From Phlebotomus papatasi (taxonomy: Eukaryota > Arthropoda > Insecta > Diptera > Psychodidae), in assembly GCF_024763615.1 (NCBI RefSeq), contig NC_077222.1, positions 74,462,001-74,526,000 on the forward strand: a stretch of 64,000 nt of DNA. The letters are read 5' to 3'. This document shows positions 45,901-56,047 of the stretch, piece after piece (within the stretch, counting starts at the first letter, position 1; every line of letters begins with the position of its first letter). A program made the translations under genes and the position numbers. Under the pieces are notes generated by a model. The model did not search any database and was not told the origin of the DNA. It worked only from the letters and a program-made list of their open reading frames with translations.

Positions 45901-47701
45901 GCGTCCATTGCTTAATTTGTTGAAAAAGGGGGTGACATTTGAGTTTAGTGATGAGTGTAGAGATGCATATGAGAGATTGAAGGAGAAGTTGGTTTCTGCG
46001 CCAGTGTTGGCGATATATGATCCAAAAAAGGAAACAGAATTGCATACGGATGCTAGCTCTTTGGGTTTTGGGGCAGTGATTTTGCAGAGACAACAGGATA
46101 AGAGGTTACATCCGGTAGCTTACTTTTCAAAGAGTGCATCAACAGCTGAATCCAAGTACCATTCATACGAACTTGAGACGTTGGCGATAATTTATGCGTT
46201 AAAGCGATTCCGAGTATACTTGAAAGGTATTCCTTTTGTGATCGTGACAGATTGTGGGTCTTTGGCCATGACACTGAATAATAGGACACACAGTCCTCGG
46301 ATTCAAAGGTGGGCATTAGAATTGGAGAATTTTAATTACAAGATAATTCATCGGAGTGGGAGTCAGATGAACCATGTTGATGCATTGAGTAGGAATTGTC
46401 CGGTGGCGGCAGTGGATTGTGAGGACGTAGATTTTCAGTTGAGTGCTACCCAGAGTAGGGATGGAGTGATAAGGGACTTGAAGTTGAGACTAGAGAAAAG
46501 CGACCACAAAATGTATGCGCTGAAAGATGGGCAAGTCTATCGTAAGGATAGACAAGGAAGATTGTACTTTTACGTACCAGCTGAGATGGAAGTAAATCTC
46601 ATTCGACACGTACATGAGAAGATCGGTCATTTTGGGTTCCAGAAGTGTTATGAGAAAATGCGCTCTCATTACTGGTTCCCTGATATGAAAGAAAAGATAG
46701 AATCATATGTGAAGAATTGCGTCAAGTGTCTATTTTATTCGGTCCCGTCGCGGAGAAATCAACAAGCGTTGTATAACATTCCAAAAGAACCAGTGCCATT
46801 CCACACTCTCCATGTGGACCACCTAGGTCCTCTCCCTTCCCTGCAGTCGAAAAGAAAACATTTATTGGTGGTTGTAGATGGGTTCACAAAGTTCACGAAA
46901 CTTTATGCAGTGTCATCCACCAGTGCAAAGGAAGTGTGCTGTGCCCTTAAAAAGTTTTTCGACTACTACAGTCGCCCAGTCAGAATAGTGTCAGATCAGG
47001 GTAGTTGTTTCAAGTCAAACGAATTCAAGTCCTTTTTGGCCGAGAGGAATATTTTACACGTTGAAGTGGCGACAGCGTCACCCCAAGCGAACGGGCAGGT
47101 AGAGCGAGTGAACAGAGTAATTACGCCAATGTTGGCAAAGTTGAGTGAACCTTTGCAGCATTCTGATTGGGTCCAACAATTGAGCAAGGTTGAATTCGCA
47201 ATTAATAATTCGTGGCAAAGGTCGATTGGTACTACTCCTAGTAAGCTGCTATTTGGAGTTGACCAGAGAGGTGATGATATAGATTACTTAACAGAGTATC
47301 TGGAAACGAAGGGTATCGGGGAAGAAACGAGAGATTTACAAGCTCTAAGAGAAACTGCGGCCCAAAGAATAGCGAGAGTCCAGGAACAGAACCTGAAACA
47401 GTTTGAGAAGACTCATCAGCCTCCAGTTGTATACCAGGTCGGTGACTTTGTTCTTTTGAGAAACATTGACACCACAGTAGGGACCAATAAGAAGCTGATT
47501 CCCAAGTACAAAGGGCCGTATGTAGTAGAAAAGGTGCTGCCACACGACCGTTACGTGGTTAGAGACGTGGAGAATTGCCAAATCACTCAGATACCATATT
47601 CGGGGATTGTCGAAGCAAAAAATATGAGACTTTGGAGATCCATTGATTGCTTTCAGAACCAGAGCCGACTGTCGCACGTAAATGAAGAATCAGACGAGTA
47701 G
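42965..47701 (+). CDS. Gag-Pol polyprotein of the LTR element, 1,578 aa
   Basis: The first ATG lies 15 bp inside the 5' LTR and the frame runs on without a leader. A GTG 15 nt earlier is in the same frame but is an unlikely start. Gag ends with two CCHC zinc knuckles (357-370 and 380-393). Protease has DTG at 453-455. Reverse transcriptase has FLRMPFGLKNAP and YMDD at 880-883. RNase H has HTDAS near 1029. Integrase has an HHCC domain from 1217 and catalytic D1285, D1344 and E1380, a D,D-35-E spacing. No frameshift separates gag and pol and no key residue is missing, so the element may be competent to move. Confidence 0.95.
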   Translation: MRRSTASGVGYSRPTVEEMRQALMDIGENLPSTVSPMQIRALFERVIGVTPSHAGESAVNKGKNQDAKDSGVSAPWKAREIPINFAVSSDEENSVDEQAAAAAKFKLAVKERVTPTLQMENSIESSTPNLLEKPVDDEKQQATINEGAIRTTLVKLLSELSVPKQDIGVKCTFQDIENAVEAFTGDDGFRVQQWIEDFEAICDDFAVSDRSRLVFARRLIKSGPARDLIRSGRFKTWAELREALRDEFGQELTVREILDKMRTRKKTSNETCHQYVLAMQALVSGYPIPEEDVICAILEGLQDKSTNISILAGCNTIDDLKRNLRRYERQLMSATPAVQRIEKLPVKSTANAQEIRCYNCSERGHFSSECSKPRSERDTCFKCKKAGHQIKQCPLYKTKGAAGVSAAAEESNEAGISSDDVTYDVKVFQKVSVIFDSGSNEGEVILDLMSLLDTGSPISMIQRSRVPDKFVPNDKAKVLPYKGLSGAEIYSYGKIHCQVILMNSNKPIEVFVVPDRVMPFEVLLGRNAMKSFNIGLTLNKDSGICFDEFGNYSGLLQCVMGTLALENFKDKNSVHDVTNLSKIGNDLQFSTGVEKSTDRVSNWRTDMSGQEEYEELTRRDEEPFSGMLGIEIDNGEDNAEFDEVFEIFGRDEDILVIVQECNFKVPSASSEGFVGVVNPEISVCPELSNSCQRELKNLIRKCYFEKFNAEAKSEGFVLKIRLTNDVPFFQRPRRLAYSDREVVRNIIQEWCDNGIARPSDSPYASPIVLTTKKNGEPRLCIDYKALNALTIRDNYPLPLIEDCLDHLRGKNIFTMIDLKSGFHHVKVAEDSIKYTSFVTPEGQFEFLRMPFGLKNAPSVFQRFIVRILREFIEKGLIIVYMDDILIASESFEEHVDTLQKLLICLAENGLEIQESKCKFGYNSIEYLGYSVSGEGIRPSSDHLEAIERYPEPKNAKELHSFVGLCSYFRKFVAGFSKIARPLLNLLKKGVTFEFSDECRDAYERLKEKLVSAPVLAIYDPKKETELHTDASSLGFGAVILQRQQDKRLHPVAYFSKSASTAESKYHSYELETLAIIYALKRFRVYLKGIPFVIVTDCGSLAMTLNNRTHSPRIQRWALELENFNYKIIHRSGSQMNHVDALSRNCPVAAVDCEDVDFQLSATQSRDGVIRDLKLRLEKSDHKMYALKDGQVYRKDRQGRLYFYVPAEMEVNLIRHVHEKIGHFGFQKCYEKMRSHYWFPDMKEKIESYVKNCVKCLFYSVPSRRNQQALYNIPKEPVPFHTLHVDHLGPLPSLQSKRKHLLVVVDGFTKFTKLYAVSSTSAKEVCCALKKFFDYYSRPVRIVSDQGSCFKSNEFKSFLAERNILHVEVATASPQANGQVERVNRVITPMLAKLSEPLQHSDWVQQLSKVEFAINNSWQRSIGTTPSKLLFGVDQRGDDIDYLTEYLETKGIGEETRDLQALRETAAQRIARVQEQNLKQFEKTHQPPVVYQVGDFVLLRNIDTTVGTNKKLIPKYKGPYVVEKVLPHDRYVVRDVENCQITQIPYSGIVEAKNMRLWRSIDCFQNQSRLSHVNEESDE

Positions 47702-47851
47702 GTTAGGGTTCTCAATCAAATTACTTTATTGATAGATTAGATTTAAATTTATATTAGATTTAGTTCATTTAATAAAGAACATGTTATTATGTAAATAGAC
47801 AGACGGACGGTAGGGTGATCGAGGCCGATCACAGGGTCAGGTTGGCCGAGC
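47702..47851 (+). other. 3' non-coding region of the LTR element
   Basis: 150 bp between the stop and the 3' LTR. I see no clear polypurine tract directly before the LTR; the last bases are GGTTGGCCGAGC. A 9-bp inverted repeat GGGTCAGGT/ACCTGACCC bridges this region and the LTR start. Confidence 0.6.
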
Positions 47852-48059
47852 TGTAGACCTGACCCAACCGACATGACATTTAAACTGACGATTTGACGGA
47901 GTTCCGCGAGACGGCGCTCCACGACGGACGAGGACTGACGAACCAACGGACGGCGACAGAACGAGAGTGGACGTGGACACGTTAACACGTAATAAAGTAG
48001 AGAGTCCAAAGTATTGAGCGTTTTTTTGAGTGAATCGAGTGAAAATGAGGAGGTCTACA
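47852..48059 (+). mobile_element. 3' LTR of the Ty3/gypsy element, 208 bp
   Basis: Same sequence as the 5' LTR throughout, followed by the target repeat TGTT. Confidence 0.96.
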
Positions 48060-48557
48060 TGTTCAATATAAAGGTATTCAAAAATCTCGTGTAGTTGGGG
48101 TACACATCCATCGGGAGTGCTTCTAGTGGCGTATAGGGAAATGCTGGATTGGTCCTCGGTTACAATTCGTTTGGAAAGGCACGTATCTATTTAGGCATCT
48201 ACGATAAGTCGTTAATGAATACCAAACGGAAACCACCCTAAAATCCATGTCTCCTGGGTAAGGAGGTCTGTGATCTCAAGCTTGCACCCTGTTTTATAGT
48301 GTTTTGCTTCCAAGAAAGTGACATCTTGGGAAATTTACCACGACGCCAACAGCATTTTTAAAATAGCTACATGGAATGTACAAAAGCCATGAAAAGTATT
48401 GGAAAGAGGAAGCGACTTCAGGGCAGATCTGGGATAAGGTGGTTGAAACAAACTTAGGATCTTGCCCTGGGTCGTCTTGGAATTTGAAGTGGTGGATGAT
48501 CGACAGGCGTGGGCTGCTAACCTGGGTGTCCTACGTCTGCGACCGCAATAGGGATAA
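48060..48557 (+). mobile_element. Possible non-LTR retrotransposon 5' fragment
   Basis: A patch of higher GC whose text includes ATAGCTACATGGAATGTAC, like the IATWNV start of LINE endonucleases, after leader-like sequence. The frame is broken soon after. The call rests on that short motif and on composition only. Confidence 0.25.
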
Positions 48558-48802
48558 ACGAATGAGGGTCACATTAATAATCCTTAAGTTGACTTATTAG
48601 GGGGTCATCTGAATTAATTAAATGAATATTCAACTGTCGTTTTGAATTTACCAGTCATCCAGAAAAAAAAACATAAAACAATAACCCTTTCTATCAAAAT
48701 TTCATATTTTAATTATTTTCTTACGGACTCCAATGGAGTCAACGAATCCAATAGAGTCAACAGGCCTGGAAATAATTAGTTGACTCTATCGAGGTCCCAC
48801 TG
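48558..48802. mobile_element. Truncated inverted copy of the pogo-like CAGTGGGACC MITE
   Basis: It matches the 19.8-20.5 kb element in reverse: GTTGACTTATTAGGGGGTCAT inside and CGAGGTCCCACTG then TA at the end. A second TACAGTACGACTTTGATAGAG end lies 13 bp further on and may be a separate fragment. Confidence 0.65.
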
Positions 48803-49060
48803 TAATTGTGAAATACAGTACGACTTTGATAGAGTCAACCCCTAAAAATTTGGAACACCGTGAAAAACAGGAGGGTGATATAAGCTCTGAAAAATGCGAC
48901 CGATTTTACTGTAATTTTTTCCCTGTTTCACGAGATATCTCCAAAACCACGTAGGTTGCCAATTTGGGGTTTTCGGTTGCCTATTCAATATTAAGTTGGC
49001 TTCTATTTTGCATTTATATTTTTTCATAATTCATTCTACACTGACAGAAAGTAGCTAATA

Positions 49061-49931
49061 GGGTAAATTAAGCTAATTCAAAACCTGCTTCAAATGGAAA
49101 TTTTTCGCTACTCTAAATGGAAACGTCACTGTTTTCACGATAAATACAGTACTAAATTACAATATAAATTTTCTATACCTCAGTTTCATTATTTAGTTAA
49201 TTTTGCTCGAAATGAAGCGAAAATCCATTCATATTCACAAATTTTATTTTCTTAATTTCTGAAAAAAATTAAAAGTGTACCTTTTCACCCTTTTCACCAT
49301 TGAATTTTTCATAGATCGATCTTGTTTTCCAATGAAAAACACAATAAAGTGATTGTTGTTTATTCGTTTTGTTTGACATTTATGTCATATTTCTGGCTAA
49401 TTTTAGTTAAATTAAGTGTTAATCTTTATTATTAACGGTACGTGAAGTTTTCAAATGAAGTAATTACCCATTTCGTGAAGAAAAAGTGTTTTTTTCTGAA
49501 GTGTGTGCAAATGCTTCTATAGGAAACCCGGGAAATATGATTTTTTTGGAGAGATTTTTTTATTGTTTTAGATGGGAAAGAAGAAAAGACCAGGAATAAG
49601 AACAAATCCTGCACATAAGAGCAACTCAACAAGGTTTTGGAAGCCTTTCGTCGCGGTTTCACTTACACTGTTTGTCTCCAATTAGAAACTTTCCCTTGTC
49701 TCCATTTGGATTAATTTGTTTCCAATAGAAGCATTTTTCACTCGTGTATTTTTCTTGTATTTAAGAATTTTTCAAATTATATCTAAAGAATTTTCACTAA
49801 ACAGTAACATTCTAGAAGAGTCAAGGAGCAAATTTATGTAATTCTCTTCAGAAAAAATATGAAATTAATGTGTTGAATCTTCTGTCAAAGTTAAAGCGTC
49901 TGGAAATGGTCTTGAATTAAGAGATTTACCC
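49061..49931 (-). mobile_element. Family-1 MITE, copy 5, reverse orientation
   Basis: Full length with TA on both sides, inverted relative to the other four copies. In the large SRPRA intron. Confidence 0.9.
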
Positions 49932-50759
49932 TAAACCCGAAATTTTTTCGGCGCGCTGGAAACATATGGGAAACATAGGAAATGTCATGCCCCTGGTGAA
50001 AAATGTAAAATTCCAGGTTTAATGGTAAGCTAAACTTTAAGCAAACTTTTGTTAAGTAAGAATCAAAGACAACTTTTACTAGTGAAATAGTAACTACAAC
50101 AATTAATAACTTAAAAGGGACAGATAATCCTAACCGGCTTATGTAGGTGAGATTCTTAACGTGAGCTAACTCGGAGTGCATGCAAATTCGATTTAGAGCT
50201 GAAATTGTGAATCGCCATTCAGTTATCTTGAATCAAATTCGTGAAATTATACAAATTTTGTATTTAAACCAAAATATCAAGGATTTGGATGAACTGGCAG
50301 AAAAGTGATATATGGGTGAAATGTAGACCAGAATGTTCTCTATAATTTTCCCATAGAACATGATCTCATCGATTACTCACAAGCCAAGATAAGCGTGGTT
50401 TTTTGTTTCTTAACTCGTTTTTTCATCCAGAGTGCCCCAAGTAGTCATTTGTTGAACTTCAACTATATCAAAGAATTGTTGTATTTTGTGGGACTTTCCA
50501 TTTAAAACCTTATTTTAAGTGTCTTGGTGAAGTAGAGGCAGTCAAATTGGCATCTGAGTGATTTCAAAGCGTTATTATGGGAAAAATCAATTTTTTCACA
50601 CTTAAACGGCAAAATCGGAGTGATAGCGTAGTCTGAGCGGAAAATGATGTATGAACGAAATGTAGAGACAAATGTTCTCTACAATTATCTCGAAGTAATC
50701 ATCAAAATCGGTTAAGCATGTGTTGAGATAATTGAGGTTATGTGATATTGAAATTGGTT

Positions 50760-51620
50760 TTTCGACTGTGGCGCCCCTGGTGTTGGTCCCACGAAGTTCA
50801 AATATTTTAGAAAGTTGTAGCATTTGGTGAGATCTTTCGTTTAAGCCCTCATTCATCAAAATCGGTCACATAAAACCGGAGATATGATTTTTTGAATTTT
50901 GTGAACTTTGACCCCTCATATCTCCGGTTCTGTTTTAACCACAGCGCACATACGCACCATTTTGGAAACGTCCTAGACTGGACTACAACATACTAAAATT
51001 TCATTAACTTGCACAATGCCGTTTTTGAGAAAAATGACTTTGAATTTCGATGAATTTTGACGCTATCGCAGCGCCACCTGTGGTGACTTTTTGAACTTCC
51101 ATCTGAAAGTGCTTATCGAGACGAAACCAAAAAGGTAAAATTTAGGTCGCTATGTTAATTAGAACCGGAGATAGAGGCCGGTCAATGTTCGAACTTTGAC
51201 CCCTTATAGCTCGGGTCAGGGGTTATGGATCGACTTAAGGTTTTTTTTGTTTGATAGGTATAATCAAGGGCTACAACATACTAAAATTTCAGCCCGATGC
51301 ACAATGGAATTTTTGAGTTATTTAACTTATAAAATTTAAAAATTTTCTTTTTAATAATAGCGCCCCTAGCGGTGGTTTTATGAACCTGCGATGTTGGAAG
51401 GGGAAGTGGCATTTCATGAGAGCTTTCCAAAAAGCCCTCACTTTTTAAATTCTGACAATTAGAACCGGAGTTATGGCCATTTTAAGAAATTTTTTTTGGA
51501 CCCTTATAGCTCGGGTCAGGGGGGTCGGGGGACCTTAAGTTTGGTATTGATGGAAAGCTCTAAGGCCCAGCTATAACATACTAAAATTTGAACCCGCTCG
51601 ATGCCATAGGGGCGGAGCTA
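50760..51620. repeat. Three diverged tandem units of 288-300 bp
   Basis: CTAYAACATACTAAAATTT recurs at about 50983, 51271 and 51571. GCGCCNCCT..GGTGGT-type blocks recur near 50772, 51071 and 51361, and AACCGGAG(A/T)TA lines precede the unit joints. Fragments of the same unit occur near 10.6 kb. Confidence 0.7.
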
Positions 51621-51779
51621 TTGAGAAAACAAAAAAAGGGGGGTCTTCAAAATGGCGGAAGGAGGGGTGGGGGGTGGGGGGTCAATGCACCATGTTGCAA
51701 TTTTCACCCGATATATAACCTTTGCCGGAAACCGCAAGTCGATATCTCTTTTAGTTTAGGAGCTATTAAGCTCCAAAGA

Positions 51780-51800
51780 GCGGCCGGCCGGCCGGCCGGG
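51780..51800. repeat. (GGCC)n microsatellite
   Basis: Five consecutive GGCC units in otherwise AT-rich DNA. Confidence 0.8.
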
Positions 51801-52114
51801 AACGTAAATTAGCCACATATATATTCGTGATCAGGAAGTGCTGAAACACATTTTGGCCAAGTTTGAGCTCGATCGGACGACATGAAATTTTGTTAGGATT
51901 ATAGTAGGTGAGATTGTTAAGAATCTCACCTAATACAACATTTCAAACTTATGACTTTGGTGCTTGCATACATCTGTGCCAAAATTTGACACACTTACCC
52001 TATCTAATAAAATGGAAGTCTTATCCATTATCTTTTTGCATTTCTTATCTAAAATAGTACAAAATAGGGTGCCAATAGGTCAGGATAGGATACAATTTCT
52101 AGGTATTCCTTTAA

Positions 52115-52360
52115 CTCTTTCGTCTCTTTTGGGACTCTGAGTACCCAAAGCAGCATATGAATGTTCTGTGTAAAACAATGTTTTTTTTTTTTATTTATTC
52201 AGAACTGATAAAAATTCGATGCTTCTGGATGATTACAAACTATAAGGATATCCAAATGTAAAATATTTTTTGTAGGACCTCAATTAATTGCTGAGCTTAG
52301 ATATTTTTTATTAAAAAATGGTGAAATTGACTTCCAGCATATGCTCCACTCCGGAAAGGG
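52115..52360. mobile_element. piggyBac-like MITE (TTAA site), 246 bp
   Basis: TTAA on both sides. Left end CTCTTTCGTCTC; right end the weaker inverse CCGGAAAGGG. Interior shared with the elements at 9.8 and 57 kb. 52365-52999 holds no gene beyond intron sequence. Confidence 0.75.
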
Positions 52361-52999
52361 TTAACCCTATTCTAACTAACTAATCAAAAACGTTTTTCCT
52401 TCATTCTTCTAATTATTTTTTTTATTAAAATTTTCAAATAATTTAAAAGAAAATTCTAAAAGAGTTTTTGCAATGAGAAAATGAAGAAGTTTTGCATCAT
52501 CTTGAAATTTTCGATTAGGTTTAAACTTTAAAGGGATTTATGATAACTTTTTACTTTTTTTACTGAAACGAAATGTATTTTCTCTCGTCATTTTCAGCGA
52601 TACTAAAAAATTTAAACTAACTTTTTACTAATTTACTGAGCAGAATTGTCTTTGTTGAATAAAATGACTCGAACAGGATAAAACTTTTTCAAATTGGATA
52701 AATTCTTATGAATAAATATTGCAGGTATATAAGAATCAAATGTGTTGACTGTTGACTCTATTGGAATCATATTGTATTACCGAGTAAATAAATTGCGCAA
52801 GAACTTTCGAGTCGACCTAGTATCTCCGTTTGATTAAAAAATCAAAGATAAATGGCAAAATCTTAATAAAATATTGCTTTTTGTAATTACGCAAAATCAA
52901 TAAATGAAGACCGAAATTAAAAATCATTCAAATATTTTTTTTAGCAATTATCTCTAAAACCAAATCTCCAAAGATAAGGAAAACAAATTGGATTCTTAC

Positions 53000-53808
53000 C
53001 ATATCCTTTTTCATAAAGTTGAACCATTTGCAATCCTCCGTGTTTTTCAGCCGGATGAAGAGCATTGAGATGACGAGTGTGGGTTCTCAGCTGCTCTACA
53101 GCTCCCGCCCTGAAGGTGTCACATGCCGCAATCAGAACACTCATATTATTCTCAATGAGCCAGAAGCAGATCTTAGCCAAGTTTGTGGACTTTCCCACGC
53201 CATTGACTCCACAGAAGGTCATGACGTAGGGTCTCTGGTTCTTCTTGGCCTCCAAGCAATCACGAAGAATGTCAACGCGACGCTTGGGCGAGAGGATTTG
53301 CACAAGAGCTTCCGTGAGGGTAGTCTTCACGGTGGCAGCAATTGTGTCAAAAGTCCCCAAGACCTTTCCCTCGAGCTTCGTGGCCACAGAATCGCAGAGT
53401 TTATGAGCAATATCTGAAGCCACATTCTTCGAAATCAGATGATCCTTCAATTTCTCCAGAGTCGGCTGCATGTCATCCTGGGTGAGATTCTTTGAACCCA
53501 CCAGGCCACGGAAAAGGGAAAACATCCCTGACGTTTTCTTGGAAGATGCCTTCGTAGTATTGACCTTGACATCAGCTTCATCGCTGGAAGATTCGGAGTA
53601 TTCCTCCTCATCCTCACTTTCCACTTCCAGATCCTGAATCCCACCACGCATAGTGCCAATCATCTCATTATTGGCCGTGAAGTCACTCTTTACATCCTCA
53701 GGCTTATCCTTGGAACGATCCAGCGTAGCCAAGTCCTTATTGGTGCCTCCCAGTTCCCACACACGAGGCTTCTTGCCTGCCTTATCCTGCGGTGACTTTG
53801 GTGCCTTC
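53000..53808 (-). CDS. SRPRA: SRPRA, exon 3 (linker and first half of GTPase)
   Basis: Four exons (54513-54629, 53915-54432, 53000-53808, 41381-41811) give a 624-aa SRP receptor alpha subunit, close to the usual 610-640. It sits on the ER surface through SR-beta, and its GTPase pairs with SRP54 to hand ribosomes to the translocon. This exon has an acidic linker (residues about 275-290), the N-domain helices, and the G domain with GVNGVGKST (412-420, P-loop) and DTFRAGA (442-448). It ends GGATATG/GTAAGA, phase 1. All motifs are intact. Confidence 0.96.
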
Positions 53809-53914
53809 CTGCAAGGTAAATTTCAAGCGTTCGGGTATCATTCAGGCGGTTCTTTTAGGTAAACGCAGAAAGTGAAAGTCATCCCACCGAATTGGATGAC
53901 CTCGTGCGACTTAC

Positions 53915-54432
53915 TTGTTTTGGGGCTTGTTTTTCCCAGACAACTTCTCGGCCAACTTTCGCCGATTGGCTGCAATCACATCCTCACTCAGTCCATTGGG
54001 ACTCACATTCTCGGGCTGTTTCTCCTCTTTCACTTCGACAATCTTCACAGACTTCTTGGGCTGACCATTCTCCTTGGAGTCTCCTTTGCGTTCAATCATG
54101 GAAGCTACGGTCTTTTTGGACTTGACCGAATCCTCATAGGAGCGCATCTGCTTAGGCAATTTCGCCTGAGACTTGCCCCATTCCTCAGCAGCCCTCAAGA
54201 CGGCCCCATACTCCTCTTGGAAGTCAAAAGTCCGGAAATTTTTGCTGTCAGCTCTCAGTTCATTCTTGTACTTATCCCGAAATTCCAGATGGATGTCACT
54301 GAGGAACTTGTCCACGTAGCCCAACTGAAGTATCTTCTGGAAGGCCACAACAAACACCAGCTCAAACTCATTGTCCAATTTGTACTGGAGAGTGAGTCCG
54401 TTGTGGTCAAAGGCATTCTTCCCAGTGCGTTC
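53915..54432 (-). CDS. SRPRA: SRPRA, exon 2 (SRX domain and basic linker)
   Basis: After GTCTCTGCAG it encodes the rest of the N-terminal SRX domain that binds SR-beta (for example LDNEFELVFVVAFQKILQL and YVDKFLSDIHLEF). A lysine-rich linker follows, as is usual for the family. It ends CAAAACAA/GTAAGT, phase 2. Confidence 0.95.
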
Positions 54433-54512
54433 CTGCAGAGACAACCACGAAAACCATGACAATACACCCGGAAGTCTTGATGTGAGTGGAAAGAGCAGGG
54501 GCAGAGACTCAC

Positions 54513-54629
54513 CTGAAGAATGACACTGCGAATGAGGGCATTAACCGATGGGGCGAAAATTTCATTCGTCCCCCGGAAACACCACAACACTATGCCACCT
54601 TTGGTGAAGATTGTGAATAAATCAAGCAT
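54513..54629 (-). CDS. SRPRA: SRPRA, exon 1
   Basis: It encodes MLDLFTIFTKGGIVLWCF and 21 more residues, the conserved start of the SRX domain. Phase 0 donor CTTCAG/GTGAGT. No competing upstream ATG fits. Confidence 0.95.
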
Positions 54630-55200
54630 TTTTGCACAAGGAAGAAACACAAAACTCCAAAGAGGATTCACAAAAACACGGCAGCTTTTGCCCACGAAAT
54701 TACACGTCACTTTGGTGACAGCCAGTGATTTCCAAATGGATTGTGTCTCGGATATGGTGAATTTCAAATCGGTGTGGTGAATAAAAATATTCCCGTTTCA
54801 ATTGGAAAGCAAACCGATTGGAAAGTTGTTGGAAAGTAAGTGCGAGTTTTTTTGGAAAGACGACGTCAGACGGGCGTAGAATTTTCGGTGTGCGGATCTT
54901 GATGCAATTTCGAGGAAAATCAGGTGAAATTGTGTGAAAAATTGTGTTCCCACTGTGGATTAACCCCTCAGCTAGACGGTGAGTGTAAAAATAATGCATA
55001 TATCTTCAAAATATTGCCGGCAAGTCGATGTGAAAATTGGGGCTCACGAAATTTTTCGAGGCAACTGAAATGGCGGCGGATTTTTCGCCTCCTCTCACTT
55101 TGCGGGGCGCGTCGCGGCAAAAGAAAAACAAAAAAATGGCACTTTTCCCTACTATTTTCTCTGCAGCAGTGATTTTTATCATCTTTCTGTGACAAAATAC
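54630..55200. promoter_or_regulatory. SRPRA upstream region, possible bidirectional promoter
   Basis: Composition is less AT-rich than the surroundings. On the plus strand CTAGACG/GTGAGTGT at 54979 looks like the donor of a non-coding first exon of a divergent transcript. No later exon was found. Confidence 0.3.
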
Positions 55201-56047
55201 CGGGTAGTTTTGCTAATTTGGGGCTATCGGGGCAAGATGCGGCATCTTTTAGGTGTGGTTCTTGATTTTTCTCCAATTTTTCACTTGTGTTTGTTTCTCG
55301 CGGCCTCGCACACAAACTCAAGAGGCGGTGGGTGGGTGAAAGTGTGTGTTCGATTCTCCAGCCAGCCGCTTTCCAGACCAATTTCCTTTCCTGCGATCAC
55401 TACTTGGGCAGTACTCTTGATAGATTTTCTCCGGCCAAAACATCTTCCGGATGCACTTGATAAGGAACTTGCGGTGAAAACATAAAAACCACTTTTTGCT
55501 TGCTGGAAAATCTAGCCTTGTAGGTTTGGTGTTTCTGTTCAGCAGAAGCACTCTCTGATGATCGTGAAGAAGTTCAGCAGAAAGAGATTAAGTGAAGCCA
55601 AAGGGATGCAAAAGATTTGAGTCACTTTGGAATTTATTTTAATCCAATGACTCCCTCAGTCATAAGTCGCAAGTGGGAATGTGTTCAGTTTCTGTTTGTC
55701 CCTCCAAGTCTTCTCTTTCTGGGCGTGTATTATGTAAGATTGAAAATGCAGTAGATAAATAGTGATTGATTTCACTTATCAGAGTAAACGTGATAAGGAA
55801 TTACACGATCGTCTAGAAATATCTCTTGCTTTCCTGGAAAAATACTATCTCTCCCTGGGCGACAGTCTTCTTCCAATTGTGCTTTTTACCATTTTCTTCT
55901 AATCAATATTTGTTAAAACTTGGGGGATAGTTCAAGGAGGAATAACCTTTAAAATATTTTTGTGAAGCGTTGAGAAATTAATCAAAGATTTATTTCTTTT
56001 GTCAAAAAAAAAACCAATACCACTTGCAGAGCAATAGTTCTCTTTAT
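55201..56047. other. Intergenic, nothing recognised
   Basis: Mixed composition, no supported frame or repeat. Confidence 0.4.

Larger units (their letters stand above)
42772..48059 (+). mobile_element. Complete Ty3/gypsy LTR retrotransposon, 5.3 kb
   Basis: Two identical 208-bp LTRs, a 4-bp target duplication (TGTT) and one uninterrupted Gag-Pol frame mark a very recent insertion. Domain order Gag, protease, reverse transcriptase, RNase H, integrase is that of Ty3/gypsy. No envelope frame is present. The integrase start (HTLHVDHLGPLP) and the C-terminal RNxDTTVGTNKKLIPK region suggest the mdg3/blastopia group of insects; this placement is from recollection of the family, not a search. It sits inside an SRPRA intron, antisense to that gene. 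Confidence 0.95.
50146..51930. mobile_element. About 1.8-kb element with perfect 15-bp ends and internal tandem repeats
   Basis: GGTGAGATTCTTAAC at the left and its exact inverse at the right are each flanked by TA. The inside has no long frame but carries about three diverged units of 288-300 bp (see next entry). The right end is itself a short hairpin. Probably a large non-autonomous DNA element. Confidence 0.6.

Noticed and set aside
42715..47677. Many minus-strand frames of 60-200 codons under Gag-Pol
   Set aside because: Shadows of the long coding frame on the other strand. None has a domain or its own signals.
42772..48059. Endogenous retrovirus with envelope
   Set aside because: After the Gag-Pol stop only 150 bp remain before the 3' LTR, so there is no room for an envelope gene.
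53019..54462. Plus-strand frames of 132 and 195 codons across SRPRA exons
   Set aside because: They overlap the conserved minus-strand SRPRA exons and simply reflect that coding sequence.
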